Source: Lentibacillus sediminis
Lineage (GTDB): Bacteria; Bacillota; Bacilli; Bacillales; Amphibacillaceae
Length of the DNA: 64,000 nt
Assembly (NCBI RefSeq): GCF_002763455.1
Contig: NZ_NIXK01000007.1
Coordinates: 1 to 64,000 of the forward strand
Direction of reading: 5' to 3'
Part shown: positions 55,114 through 64,000 of the stretch, piece by piece
Layout: each line of letters opens with the position of its first letter
How positions within the stretch are numbered: the first letter of the stretch is position 1
The notes under the pieces: generated by a model
Database searches by the model: none
Seen by the model: only the letters and a program-made list of their open reading frames with translations
Told to the model about the DNA's origin: nothing
Made by a program: the position numbers and the translations under genes

Positions 55114-55902
55114 TTATAGTAATTTTAGGTCAGTTTGATTATAACCATACTTTTCAAAATCTTCCTTAAATAATTCTCTAACTAAATCTAATGTTTCATG
55201 ATCATAGAAATCCCTATATTGTGGTAAGGTTTTATTTAATGATTCCAAAGATATCTTAACCTCTGCGAATGTCCCCTTCCCCATATCTTTCATTCTCTGT
55301 GTTACATGATGTGGCGACTTAACGAAATTTTCAACAGGAGGATGTAATAGGTTATATTTATTTTCAATAGCTTTAATACCAGTACTGAAATGTTCTAATT
55401 GTATATAATTTTGAATAATCAATTCTTCTTCTTCAATGTACTGCTGGGCAATGTGTGCATCAATTACGCCTTTTTTTACTCCAATATCCTTAATTCGATA
55501 TAAAAATTGTTTGAACGATAAGCCGTTATTGATATCTGGGGCTACGCTATTCATCAATTGTTCAGTAGCTATCGTAGCAAAAAATGAACTGACTGCTCTT
55601 TTATAAGGATTTCGAACAAGTTTATAACTATCTTTTTTGTCATTCAAAAGTTGCTCTGCTATTTTAATCCCGTGATTTTCTTGTTTCTCATATACTTCCA
55701 TTCTATAAAAATGAATCCAAGGGTTATAATCAATTGCTTTTTGAAGTAATCCTATTTGGAAGTAATACCACTTGATAAGTGAAGTACAACCACTCTTTGG
55801 ACTCCAAAAAAATATTATCGGAAACTCCTTTTTATATAATGGCAAGGTCAGCGTTATTAATTTTTTAATAAGAACTTCTCGTTCTGTTTTAGGCATTGAC
55901 AT
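55114..55902 (-). CDS. Sulfotransferase (PAPS-dependent, Sulfotransfer_2-like)
   Basis: 262 residues, soluble. The 5'-phosphosulfate-binding loop FFWSPKSGCTSLIKW is at residues 31-45 and the 3'-phosphate-binding motif YKLVRNPYKRAVSSFF at 92-107, the two signatures of carbohydrate-type PAPS sulfotransferases. It should transfer sulfuryl groups from PAPS to a hydroxyl or amine of a glycan or small acceptor; the acceptor is not visible. It lies downstream of the PAPS-producing and PAP-degrading genes on the same strand and ends the apparent operon. ATG behind AGAGGTG. Confidence 0.88.
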   Translation of the reverse strand: MSMPKTEREVLIKKLITLTLPLYKKEFPIIFFWSPKSGCTSLIKWYYFQIGLLQKAIDYNPWIHFYRMEVYEKQENHGIKIAEQLLNDKKDSYKLVRNPYKRAVSSFFATIATEQLMNSVAPDINNGLSFKQFLYRIKDIGVKKGVIDAHIAQQYIEEEELIIQNYIQLEHFSTGIKAIENKYNLLHPPVENFVKSPHHVTQRMKDMGKGTFAEVKISLESLNKTLPQYRDFYDHETLDLVRELFKEDFEKYGYNQTDLKLL

Positions 55903-55929
55903 CTCTTCACCTCTGTTTTTTTATTATTA

Positions 55930-56205
55930 CTATACGTATTTCGCAAGGAAAAGTGAACAATCCATATATTCGGAAAGGTTTCTAGAAAGAGATTCCATCT
56001 CTTCGTGAAGTAAATCGACACCAGTTTGGGCTTCGTAGGATACAAGACGACTACGATTCATATGGTCTTCAAGATCGATTCTTTTGTATAAATAATCCTT
56101 TTTCACTCTCCCGTTTTCACGCTTTTTGTTCATACGACAAGGAAGGAGGCCGAAGACCATAATGGTGGCCAAACAAAACAGCTTCTCTATTCTATCTGTT
56201 TTCAA
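55930..56205 (-). CDS. Small ORF in the sulfation operon, weakly Spo0E-like
   Basis: Up to 91 codons, overlapping the cysQ stop by 14 bases. The C-terminal helix-loop-helix (LEDHMNRSRLVSYEAQTG, LHEEMESLSRNLSEYM) is spaced like Spo0E-type aspartyl phosphatases, but the SQxLD motif is replaced by SRNLS, so activity is doubtful. Starts are unclear: TTG at 56205 and ATGs at 56133 and 56061 all lack good ribosome binding sites. It may be a decayed gene. Confidence 0.35.
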   Translation of the reverse strand: MKTDRIEKLFCLATIMVFGLLPCRMNKKRENGRVKKDYLYKRIDLEDHMNRSRLVSYEAQTGVDLLHEEMESLSRNLSEYMDCSLFLAKYV

Positions 56206-57016
56206 CTATAAACCACGGATTACGGAGGCATGACTTATTATATGTTAACTGCTGTTTCCCTTTTACCGTATATACATATCCTCCTGCCTGTTCCACAATA
56301 GCATGACCGGCCGCAGTGTCCCATTCCATGGTTGGTGCAAACCTTGGATAGTAATCACAAGCTCCTTCTGCCACTAAACAAAGTTTTAATGAACTCCCAG
56401 ATGACATCATTTCTACTCGAGGATGTTTCTCTACTAATTGTTCAATAAAGGCTTCTGTTTTCTGTGACATATGGGAGCGACTTGCGATAACTTTTACAAC
56501 ATCTTCATTCTTTGAACATGGTAAAACTGTACCTTGTTCCATAATGTCTTTATCGTCATCTAACCGACATTGTTTTGTATGCTCAATTTTAAAGGAACCA
56601 ACACCAACTTTTGCTACATATAACGTGTCTAGTACCGGGGCATAAATGACACCCAAAACGGGTTTTTGATCCTCAATCAATGCAATGTTAACGGTAAACT
56701 CACCATTACGTTTGATAAACTCTTTTGTGCCATCCAGAGGGTCAACCAGCCAGAATGTGTTCCAACTTTTGCGTTCACTATAAGGGATATCAGACCCTTC
56801 CTCACTTAAAACTGGGATGTTTCTATAATACTTTTGTAACTGTGCAGCAATTTTCTGGTGTGATCGTTTATCCGCCATAGTTAAGGGAGAACAGTCATTT
56901 TTATATTCAATATTAAAGTCATATCGATCATAAATCCTTAGGATTTCGTGACCCGCATCTATAGCAATCTTTACGATGAGTCCTAAACTAATATCAGTAA
57001 CGTTTTTATAAATCAT
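56192..57016 (-). CDS. cysQ: 3'(2'),5'-bisphosphate nucleotidase CysQ
   Basis: Li-sensitive-type inositol-monophosphatase-fold phosphatase that hydrolyses PAP, the inhibitory by-product of PAPS use, to AMP. 274 residues. Metal-site motifs are [29 protein letters not shown] and the late [31 protein letters not shown] matches CysQ. It starts in an ATGA overlap with cysC, so the two are translated together. Confidence 0.93.
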   Translation of the reverse strand: MIYKNVTDISLGLIVKIAIDAGHEILRIYDRYDFNIEYKNDCSPLTMADKRSHQKIAAQLQKYYRNIPVLSEEGSDIPYSERKSWNTFWLVDPLDGTKEFIKRNGEFTVNIALIEDQKPVLGVIYAPVLDTLYVAKVGVGSFKIEHTKQCRLDDDKDIMEQGTVLPCSKNEDVVKVIASRSHMSQKTEAFIEQLVEKHPRVEMMSSGSSLKLCLVAEGACDYYPRFAPTMEWDTAAGHAIVEQAGGYVYTVKGKQQLTYNKSCLRNPWFIVENR

Positions 57017-57630
57017 AACGTTAGATACCCATTCTGTTCTAGAAATCCAATAACTCGCTTCACCGAATCTTGTAATGACAACTGATCCGTTTCCACTATC
57101 AATTCCGGATCATTTGGTGACTCGTAAGGAGCATCAATTCCAGTAAAATTTTCGATCTTTCCGCATCTTGCCATTCTGTATAAACCTTTTGGATCTCTGT
57201 TTTCAACCTCTTCCAAACTGCATTTCACATAAACCTCTATAAATTCATATTTATCAAGCAGCGCTCTTACTTGTTGACGTTCTTTTTGATACGGCGAAAT
57301 GAAAGCAGTTAACGTTATGATTCCGGCATCAACAAATAATTTTGTCACTTCACCTATCCGGCGAATGTTTTCCTGCCGATCTTCCGGAGTAAAGCCCAAT
57401 CCAGCGTTCAAGCCATGACGAACGTTATCGCCATCCAATAAATAGGTGTGAATGTTCCGGTTTCTCAGTTCGCGTTCAACTTCTACAGCCAACGTCGATT
57501 TTCCCGATCCTGACAAACCAGTAAACCAAAGAACAGCACTTGTATGTTTGTTTAAAATTCTTCGGTCATTTTTATTTACTTCTCCTTCATGCCAAATGAT
57601 GTTTTCATTTTTCTTCTTATTTTCCATCAT
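57013..57630 (-). CDS. cysC: Adenylyl-sulfate kinase
   Basis: Phosphorylates APS at the 3' position to give PAPS. 205 residues. P-loop [38 protein letters not shown]-like [26 protein letters not shown] and [19 protein letters not shown] are the family blocks. Stand-alone kinase, not fused to ATP sulfurylase. Start at one of two adjacent ATG codons behind GGGAGG. It sits 25 bases after the permease gene. Confidence 0.95.
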   Translation of the reverse strand: MMENKKKNENIIWHEGEVNKNDRRILNKHTSAVLWFTGLSGSGKSTLAVEVERELRNRNIHTYLLDGDNVRHGLNAGLGFTPEDRQENIRRIGEVTKLFVDAGIITLTAFISPYQKERQQVRALLDKYEFIEVYVKCSLEEVENRDPKGLYRMARCGKIENFTGIDAPYESPNDPELIVETDQLSLQDSVKRVIGFLEQNGYLTL

Positions 57631-57655
57631 ATTTAGGTGAACCTCCCATCGTTTT

Positions 57656-59434
57656 TTATACCCAAACCAGCGAAACGATTGTCACAGTGATAACCATCAC
57701 AATCAGACTTAATGGAAACCCTACCTTAAAATAATCCGTAAACCTATAACCTCCTGGTCCATACACGATCATGTTCGTTTGATAACCAATCGGTGTTAAA
57801 AAACTTGCTGAAGCCGCAATTACAACAACCATTGCCATACCCATGGGATGAACACCTATTTGACTTCCCACAGCCATTGCAATCGGGTACATAATAACCG
57901 CCGCCGCATTGTTTGTGATCATTTCTGTAAAGATATTGGTCAAAAAATAAATAACAACTAAAACGGCCACAACTCCAAACGGCTGCGTAAACGTCACCAA
58001 GCCATTTGCAATGTAGTTTGCTAATCCTGTTTTGGTTATAGCTACCCCTATACCAAAAGCTGATGCTATTAGAAGCAAAACATCGAAATGAATCGAATTC
58101 TTGGCTTCTTGGACTGTAATAATTTTGAAAAACAATAAAATCAAGACTTCCACAGCCATAGCTTTAAATATTGTGAGTGCCTGGAAAACAACAAGGACTA
58201 ACATGATTACAAAGCTTGCAAGTGTGAACCAACCCTTTTTCAGTTCATTGTTTGATACAAAGGGATTTTCAAGTGGTGTGACAACGAAGAAATCATGAAA
58301 ATGACTTTGGCGACTTTCAAAGTCTGAACCCGCCAGCAACAGCAGCGTGTCTCCAGGCTTTAATATAATATTTCCGACTTTCCCTTTGATGAGCTCTTGA
58401 TGTCGATGGACCGCAATCACCGCTGCATCGAATTTACTGCGGAAATTTGTGTTCTTGATTGGTTTTCCTAATAAGCTTGAATGACTTGAAACCACAGCCT
58501 CGATCACGCGACTATTCTTATCGATTAACGTCTCCACTGGTACATTTGCATTCGGATTCAAATCTAAGCCTTTCTTCCCTTGTAATTCTGCAATAGTGGA
58601 AACATCACCAGTAAAAATAAGTTTATCTTCTTGATGAATAACAGTGGTTGATTTTACAGGCGTGACTTTCTCATTGTTCCGTAAAATTTCAATAAGGAAA
58701 AGCCCTTTTAACTTGCGCAACCCTGCTTCTTCAACTGTTTTTCCTATATGGTGAAAATGCGAAGAAACCCCTAATTCCGCCAAGTATTTTTTTGATTGCG
58801 ACGTAACATCACCGGAAACTAACGAATAGGAAGGCAATATCTTATAACCTATGGTTGTAAGATATATGAGACCAATGATCGTAACCGGAATACCCACTAT
58901 GGCTAGCTGAAAAAATGAAAATCCATGATAACCGTCTTTAATCATCATACCGTGAACGATTAAATTGGTGGAAGTTCCTACTAGCGTCATCATACCGCCA
59001 ATGATGGTGGCATATGATAATGGTATAAGGAATTTGGATGGCGGAACTTTGTGATCCTCGCACCATTTTCGAACAAACGGTGTGAAAGTAGCTACAATGG
59101 GGGTATTATTTAAGAAAGCGGATAGTGATGATACGGGTACCAAAATTTTTAACAATGCGTTTCTAGGACTTCGATGGTTATTCGTTAGCATGTTAATTGA
59201 TCTTGAAAACAAATGACTTTTTTGAATAGCACCCGCCACAATAAATAGTAATGCAACGGTCAGCATTCCCTGGTTCGAGAATCCTATAAGGGCATCTTCT
59301 GGTGTTATGATCCCCGTGATTAGCAAAATGACGAGCGAAGCAAACACCACTAGATCTGGGCGTGCTATCTCAAATATTAACCCCACTAGCATAGTAATTC
59401 CCAACAATAAAACAAACCACATTTCCCACGTCAT
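57656..59434 (-). CDS. SLC13-family anion permease with two RCK_C domains
   Basis: 592 residues. N-terminal and C-terminal sets of transmembrane helices of the ArsB/NhaD-CitMHS superfamily enclose a cytoplasmic part with two TrkA-C (RCK_C) domains (about 205-290 and 300-385: [34 protein letters not shown]). Loops [15 protein letters not shown] and [18 protein letters not shown] are the duplicated NNTP-like SLC13 motifs. Together with ATP sulfurylase 6 bases upstream the substrate is most likely sulfate (inference from context and relatives such as SAC1-type transporters). Confidence 0.88.
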   Translation of the reverse strand: MTWEMWFVLLLGITMLVGLIFEIARPDLVVFASLVILLITGIITPEDALIGFSNQGMLTVALLFIVAGAIQKSHLFSRSINMLTNNHRSPRNALLKILVPVSSLSAFLNNTPIVATFTPFVRKWCEDHKVPPSKFLIPLSYATIIGGMMTLVGTSTNLIVHGMMIKDGYHGFSFFQLAIVGIPVTIIGLIYLTTIGYKILPSYSLVSGDVTSQSKKYLAELGVSSHFHHIGKTVEEAGLRKLKGLFLIEILRNNEKVTPVKSTTVIHQEDKLIFTGDVSTIAELQGKKGLDLNPNANVPVETLIDKNSRVIEAVVSSHSSLLGKPIKNTNFRSKFDAAVIAVHRHQELIKGKVGNIILKPGDTLLLLAGSDFESRQSHFHDFFVVTPLENPFVSNNELKKGWFTLASFVIMLVLVVFQALTIFKAMAVEVLILLFFKIITVQEAKNSIHFDVLLLIASAFGIGVAITKTGLANYIANGLVTFTQPFGVVAVLVVIYFLTNIFTEMITNNAAAVIMYPIAMAVGSQIGVHPMGMAMVVVIAASASFLTPIGYQTNMIVYGPGGYRFTDYFKVGFPLSLIVMVITVTIVSLVWV

Positions 59435-59440
59435 GTTACT

Positions 59441-60580
59441 TCACCCTTTCCAGCGCATACCTTTCACAAGTATCTCGGCCACTTCTGGGCGAGTAAATTG
59501 TGGGGGAGGGCATTTGCCATTCCGCAGCAATTCACGAACCTTAGTACCGCTAAGGATAAATCGTTCATCATTTGTATGTGGGCACGTCTTCATCGAAGCC
59601 ATTTGGTCACATTTTTTACAATAAAAGCTGTGTTCAAATTTGAAGATGTGCATACCTAATTCTTCTTCATACCAACTGATGAGTTCTTGCGCTTCATATG
59701 TTCCATAATAATCGCCAACTCCTGCATGATCACGCCCCACAATAAAGTGTGTACATCCATAGTTTTTACGAACAATTGCGTGTAAAATAGCTTCACGAGG
59801 GCCGGCATAGCGCATTGATGCTGGGTAGATTGCAAGCTTGACACGACTTTCAGGATAATAATGCTTTAACAGTACTTGATAGCTTTCCATTCGGATATCT
59901 GCTGGAATATCATCCTTTTTAGTTTTCCCGACCAACGGATGAAGAAGCAAGCCATCGACACTTTCTAAGGCCAGTTTTTGGATATATTCATGTGCGCGAT
60001 GTACAGGATTACGAGTTTGGAATCCAACAATAGTCTGCCATCCAAGTTCAGAGAACATCGCCCGGGTTTCCTTAGGGGTCATATAGAAATTCTCAAACGT
60101 TTGATGGTTTGGGCGGTTCACCATGACAATTGGCCCGGCTAAATATACATCACCACTCTCTATCAAACGCTTAACACCCGGATGCTTTTCATCGGTTGTA
60201 CCATAAACGCATTGTGCTTCCATTTGCTTATCGGGCGTATACTTCGCTTCTAGAGTTAATACACCATAAGTTATGCCATCTTCGCCTTTTAGAGCAACCC
60301 TATCTCTAATGTCTACTAGATCTGCATCTTCCTTAGAAACCTGAAGAGTAATTGGAATACTCCATATTGTCCCATCAGAAAGCCGCAAATTCTTAACAAC
60401 ACTTTGATAGTCTTCCTCACCCATGAACCCTGTAAGGGGACTGAATCCACCAATACCAATTAACTCAATGTCGGATATTGTCCATTTGGATACCGTCATT
60501 TCTTTATTAATATCACTAGTATCACTTTCACTTTTCCTTCTGATTTGTAGTATTCCTCCATGGGGTTTAATATTCGTCAC
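59441..60580 (-). CDS. sat: Sulfate adenylyltransferase (ATP sulfurylase)
   Basis: Makes APS and pyrophosphate from ATP and sulfate. 379 residues. The nucleotide-binding [19 protein letters not shown] and [17 protein letters not shown], the [12 protein letters not shown] segment, and a zinc-type [17 protein letters not shown] stretch are as in bacterial homo-oligomeric Sat. The GTG at 60580 is 7 bases behind GGAGGAA; a TTG five codons earlier overlaps that site. First gene of the sulfation operon. Confidence 0.95.
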   Translation of the reverse strand: MTNIKPHGGILQIRRKSESDTSDINKEMTVSKWTISDIELIGIGGFSPLTGFMGEEDYQSVVKNLRLSDGTIWSIPITLQVSKEDADLVDIRDRVALKGEDGITYGVLTLEAKYTPDKQMEAQCVYGTTDEKHPGVKRLIESGDVYLAGPIVMVNRPNHQTFENFYMTPKETRAMFSELGWQTIVGFQTRNPVHRAHEYIQKLALESVDGLLLHPLVGKTKKDDIPADIRMESYQVLLKHYYPESRVKLAIYPASMRYAGPREAILHAIVRKNYGCTHFIVGRDHAGVGDYYGTYEAQELISWYEEELGMHIFKFEHSFYCKKCDQMASMKTCPHTNDERFILSGTKVRELLRNGKCPPPQFTRPEVAEILVKGMRWKG

Positions 60581-60640
60581 AAAACTTTCCTCCAATACCT
60601 TTTCAATTTGTGAAAATAAGTGACCAACTCTAATTGTTAG

Positions 60641-60660
60641 TAAACTATGCGATCATTATA
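60641..60660 (-). promoter_or_regulatory. Promoter candidates for the sat operon
   Basis: Reading the minus strand, TATAAT (60660-60655) is a perfect sigma-A -10 but without a clear -35; 6 bases on, CATAGTTTA (60649-60641) fits the sigma-K -10 consensus CATANNNTA, also without a convincing -35. Either could drive the operon that begins 60 bases downstream. Confidence 0.35.
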
Positions 60661-60723
60661 CGATTTGAATAATGCAATTAACTATTTTAACTTAAAAATG
60701 CGCGATCTAACTACACCGCCCAA

Positions 60724-60956
60724 GTATTGCTCAAAGTAAAATTTTGCAGTATCTAAAGGGACAATCATCAAGATTACTACAGGATGAATTTTCAGAGCTC
60801 AAAAAGAAATATTGGAGGCCACATTTGTGGGAGAGGGGATTCTTTTACGCCGAAGTTGGTACAATAACAGAGATAATAAGAAATTATATAACAAATCAAT
60901 TCAATGAAGGTGGAGACGAAAACTCAGGATTAAGAGTGAATTTACTCACATTTTGA
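60724..60956 (+). pseudogene. IS200/IS605-family Y1 transposase relic
   Basis: The frame reads IAQSKILQYLKGQSSRLLQD, then ELKKKYWRPHLWERGFFYAEVG and a short C-terminus. These are the last ~70 residues of a TnpA (HUH/Y1) transposase, with the LWARGYF-type strand before the catalytic tyrosine helix. The N-terminal HUH part is missing. Confidence 0.8.
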
Positions 60957-60967
60957 GTTTGCTTAAG

Positions 60968-61702
60968 CTAATAAATTTGAGCAGAAACTTTGGTTTTTCT
61001 TATTTTTTGAATAAGAAAAAAAAGTTTTTTGCCATGTCTTTTTTTGACAATATTTATTTCCCTTGGAATTTCACGCTCATATTTTTTACTGCCCATTCCT
61101 TGATGAACGCGATACTTGACTAATGGTTCGTTAAAATAATGAAAGTCATAGAATGGAAGAATTCGCAGCCACATATCATAATCTTGTGCATACTTCAAAC
61201 CTTCATCAAAATAGCCAACTACTTTAAACACCGACATCTCCACCATAACGGTACAGCCGTTAATAATACATCCACCTAACATATATTCAAGGAAACTCTT
61301 TTTATTTGAGATACCAATACCAGCAGGCAGACTTATCACTTTATCTTCACCATTAATGAGATAATAATTACCATAACTTATAGATGCCTTTGAGCTTTTC
61401 ATAAATGCCAGTTGTTTTTTAATTTTATCTGGTTCATATAAATCATCGGAACTTAACCAAGAGAAATAATTCCCTGTTGCACTTTTTATACCTGTGTTTA
61501 ATGCACTTGCCGTCCCGCCATTCCCCTTTTCGATATAAATAATTTTATCTAAAAAGGGCTTTATTTTCTCCGAATGGGACGTTGAACCATCGTTAACCAC
61601 AACGATCTCCTTATTTTCATAAGTCTGATCCAACGCGCTTTTGATTGCCCTACCTACATATGGATCATTATAAAACGGAATAATGATAGATACTTTATCC
61701 AT
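60968..61702 (-). CDS. GT2 family glycosyltransferase
   Basis: 244 residues, single GT-A domain. N-terminal VSIIIPFYNDPYVGRAIKSAL, VVVNDGSTSHSE near 35-44, the metal-binding SSDD at 84-87 in YFSWLSSDDLYEPD, and FDEGLKYAQDYDMWLRI with the catalytic ED-like acid region. No membrane segment; acts on the cytoplasmic side. Acceptor unknown. ATG behind AAAGGAGTGG. Lies back-to-back with the transposase relic and converges toward the sulfation genes. Confidence 0.9.
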   Translation of the reverse strand: MDKVSIIIPFYNDPYVGRAIKSALDQTYENKEIVVVNDGSTSHSEKIKPFLDKIIYIEKGNGGTASALNTGIKSATGNYFSWLSSDDLYEPDKIKKQLAFMKSSKASISYGNYYLINGEDKVISLPAGIGISNKKSFLEYMLGGCIINGCTVMVEMSVFKVVGYFDEGLKYAQDYDMWLRILPFYDFHYFNEPLVKYRVHQGMGSKKYEREIPREINIVKKRHGKKLFFLIQKIRKTKVSAQIY

Positions 61703-61774
61703 TGAACGCCACTCCTTTTAACCGTTGTGTGCCTCTCTTCTATCAATTTGCGGGCTATTAAATTTCACCGTTTA

Positions 61775-62097
61775 CTACATTGGATTAATAGGATCTAGGC
61801 ACGTAATACCAAGGAAGTGGTCTAAATTAACTGTCAAACAAATGCCAGTACCTATAAAGTTTCGTCTGCTCGACGTTTAAATACCCCACTCCCTATAAAT
61901 GGTTCACAGGTTCCACTACAATGTAGAATAAATGGAATAGTCGTATTTTGGTGACCAAATCTATTTCCTCGTAATTCTTGAATTGAACGCTCACAGCTAG
62001 TCAAACAATCTTCAGCTGCCACTTCATTCTGTGCCTCAATAATTTTTCTTACTACGCCACATACGCAATTATCAGAGGTGTGTTTCGGTTTACTTAC
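61775..62097 (-). pseudogene. CotY/CotZ spore coat gene relic with internal deletion
   Basis: On the minus strand the reading SDNCVCGVVRKIIEAQNEV, DCLTSCERSIQEL, NTTIPFILHCSGTCEPFIG and SGVFKRRADETL is closely similar to the intact coat protein at 45 kb. It then hits a stop, and after a frame change TGICLTVNLDHFLGITCLDP, INPM and stop represent the C-terminal part. About 70 codons in between are missing, and the start codon position reads GTA. The gene is clearly dead. Confidence 0.85.
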
Positions 62098-62581
62098 TTC
62101 TTAAGATCCCCGTTTTTTTCTTTCTCTATTTATATATGTAAGTCCTTTATAAGGACCTGTATAGGAGTCCCAACCATTCAAAAAATGAGTAAAATGCATA
62201 ATTAGCTTCAAGTGCATATACATATATGGACACCGTGATAAAGCAACAATTCAACCTATCAATATATGCAAATACTAATTAAAAAAAGTTTGTGAATAAG
62301 GTCAAGGGGCTAACAATAAGGCTTTATGGGCATGCATTCCCACTTTTCCAAACAAGTCATGCAACGCATTTTATGCAGTTTATGCATCTGAAGCAATTTT
62401 GAAAATCCAATCTGAAATAAAGTGAAATTTTACATTTAAGGAAAACAACAAATTGTAGAATTACCTCCTGCAAAAGGCAAGATTATTTAGCAATGGAACT
62501 GTCTTACTGTCTTATAGGTATGAAATCGTTTTTTATTCATAATTATGTAATACAAGAAATCTTTAAGGAACGGAGGAATTA
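62098..62581. other. Gene-free AT-rich interval
   Basis: No open frame with a ribosome binding site, no strong hairpin and no transposase similarity can be seen here. It separates the coat-gene relic from the last glycosyltransferase and may contain the latter's promoter. Confidence 0.6.
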
Positions 62582-63868
62582 ATGTTGAAAGATATAACTG
62601 TCATTCTTGTTGATTATTCTGATCAGGCAATGATGTATAAGGCTTTAATCTCTTTAAAAAAAATTAGTTCCAGATTAAAACACATTATGGTTTTCAAGGA
62701 ACCAAAAATGACTTTAAATGAGGACCATGGATATGATTGGTTTGACCAGGTTGAATTTATTAATACCAGTATTAATGACCCAGGGCAAATACTAAATGAT
62801 ACCATCGATAAGCTAGATACCCCTTATGTATTATTTCTTAATGGTACGGACTACCTTTCGCCAACTATAAGTGTTGATGATCTTCATCTTCCCCACCAAA
62901 AATCAGTTTTAGGAACCTTATACCATAATCGAAATATTGTTATCCACCGTCCATTGTTAGTTTCTACTTCTTTATTGAAAGAGGAAAAGTTTCTGTCAAT
63001 CTTCCAACTGCCACTCAAGGATGCTCTTTTTCCCGCTTGGCTTTCAAATGTAGAAGCCTCCCGCCAACTAATGAAAGATGACTTAGTGAAACAATCAAAT
63101 AAAAATAGTTCCACAAGCATCATTGAAAGGGAAAAAATAATACAGAAATACCAACTAAAAAAAATCAAAACGAAACACCCTACGATTTCCATTTTGATTT
63201 CAAATTATAATATGGGAAAGTATGTAGAAGCTGCCGTTGCTTCCTGCCTCCTGCAAAGTGAGCAAAGTGAACAGTTACTAATCATCGATGATGGTTCCAC
63301 GGATAACTCTTATCAACAACTTCGACGATGGGATGATAAAAAGAGGGTTAAATTATTTAATAAAAAGAATGAGGGAAAGGCAAAGGCTTTAAATGAATTG
63401 TTACCTCATGTTACATCTGAATTTATATTAGAGCTTGATGCTGATGATTGGCTTGATCCTGATGCTGTTTCTGTTATTAAAAAGAATTTATCAGATCTTC
63501 CAAAAGAAGTTGCCGTATTGTATGGTAATCTTAGAAAGTGGAAACAATTAACCGAAGATGTTCTTTTTAAGGGGATTTCTAAAGGTGTTTCCATCAACGG
63601 AACAGCTGACTTACTATCTTATCGTTTTCCTCTTGGACCACGAGTATACCGAACATCAACTTTAAAAGAAGAAGGTGGGTTTCCGGTAATTGAGTTTGAA
63701 AATGGAAGGCTTTATGAAGACGTAAGTGTGTTAAACCGATTAATAAAAAACAATCAATTTTGTTATCGCGATTTTACTGTATATAATGTACGGGAACATA
63801 ATGAGAGCATCACAAGAAATAATTATTTAAAGTGGGAGGAATTTTTTAAAACGCTAAATACTGATTAA
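62582..63868 (+). CDS. GT2 glycosyltransferase with degenerate N-terminal half
   Basis: 428 residues. The C-terminal GT-A domain (about 198-420) has TISILISNYNMGKYVEAAV, LLIIDDGSTDNS and the metal site LELDADDWLDPDA (DADD at 286-289). The first ~170 residues look like a worn GT-A domain (ITVILVDYSDQAMMYKALIS, YVLFLNGTDYLSP), giving a two-domain layout like the enzyme at 49.9 kb. ATG behind GGAGG. Downstream, 63869-64000 contains only a small CCCC/GGGG hairpin and no gene. Confidence 0.88.
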   Translation: MLKDITVILVDYSDQAMMYKALISLKKISSRLKHIMVFKEPKMTLNEDHGYDWFDQVEFINTSINDPGQILNDTIDKLDTPYVLFLNGTDYLSPTISVDDLHLPHQKSVLGTLYHNRNIVIHRPLLVSTSLLKEEKFLSIFQLPLKDALFPAWLSNVEASRQLMKDDLVKQSNKNSSTSIIEREKIIQKYQLKKIKTKHPTISILISNYNMGKYVEAAVASCLLQSEQSEQLLIIDDGSTDNSYQQLRRWDDKKRVKLFNKKNEGKAKALNELLPHVTSEFILELDADDWLDPDAVSVIKKNLSDLPKEVAVLYGNLRKWKQLTEDVLFKGISKGVSINGTADLLSYRFPLGPRVYRTSTLKEEGGFPVIEFENGRLYEDVSVLNRLIKNNQFCYRDFTVYNVREHNESITRNNYLKWEEFFKTLNTD

Positions 63869-64000
63869 AGGGATCCCTGAGGAAAACAAGGACTGTTAGA
63901 TGTACTTAACGAGACAGAGCCATGATGTCATTTATAGCGATACCAGGACATTTTTTCCTTCCGCGTCTTTCCTCACACCCCATTTTGGGGCTTGAGAAAC

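Noticed and set aside
56160-56231. 23-codon frame on the plus strand behind AAGGAAGGAGG
   Set aside because: Good ribosome binding site, but it is antisense to the end of cysQ, very short and without features; likely chance.
57013-60580. Reading the sat-cysC-cysQ genes as a normal cysteine assimilation operon
   Set aside because: cysH and sulfite reductase genes are absent and a PAPS-dependent sulfotransferase is present; assimilation cannot be fully excluded because the rest of the genome is unseen.

Overview
The window looks like the chromosome of an endospore-forming Gram-positive bacterium of the family Bacillaceae. The signs are strong AGGAGG-type ribosome binding sites with frequent GTG and TTG starts, Trp T-box leaders, a LysM-GH18 spore cortex lytic enzyme, CotY/CotZ spore coat proteins, a YdaT-type protein, type 2 IPP isomerase and the HisZ/short-HisG system. 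Gene order differs from B. subtilis: hisC sits in the his operon and trpG sits in the trp operon. The genus cannot be fixed from the sequence; a salt- or alkali-tolerant relative of Virgibacillus or Oceanobacillus is a guess.

Layout. 0-3.3 kb: murB, an alpha/beta hydrolase and hisJ on the minus strand. 3.3-11.3 kb: a complete his operon (hisZGDBHAFIC) behind a sigma-A promoter, carrying a 21-bp tandem array between hisB and hisH. 11.3-34.4 kb: ordinary single genes and short operons (SurA-like lipoprotein, DsbA/FrnE-like protein, YdaT-like protein, fni, SleL-like enzyme, a chemoreceptor, tag, rhodanese, pepT, D,D-carboxypeptidase, MFS and PTS-type permeases, RluA-type synthase, nitroreductase, ddl), separated by clear terminators and by several families of short intergenic repeats. 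34.4-41.6 kb: trpEGDCFBA behind a sigma-A promoter and two consecutive T-box leaders, both with a TGG (Trp) specifier. 41.6-44.1 kb: an M20 amidohydrolase and a YfcC-type permease.

From about 44.9 kb the character changes. The DNA becomes visibly AT-rich and is full of broken transposase genes of several IS families. An intact CotY/CotZ gene (45.0 kb) and the relic of a second one (61.8-62.1 kb) bracket a surface-glycan region. On the plus strand lie a UDP-GlcNAc 2-epimerase, three SDR sugar-nucleotide enzymes, a double-domain GT2 glycosyltransferase and a LamG-GT4 fusion. On the minus strand an apparent operon encodes ATP sulfurylase, an SLC13/RCK permease, APS kinase, PAP phosphatase (CysQ), a small ORF and a sulfotransferase. 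This set can import sulfate, make PAPS, transfer the sulfuryl group and remove the PAP by-product, while no PAPS reductase or sulfite reductase is nearby. Two further GT2 enzymes follow.

The most interesting reading is a horizontally acquired system for a sulfated glycan, perhaps on the spore surface. The enzyme families are read from sequence; the link to spores and the identity of the glycan are inference from neighbourhood.
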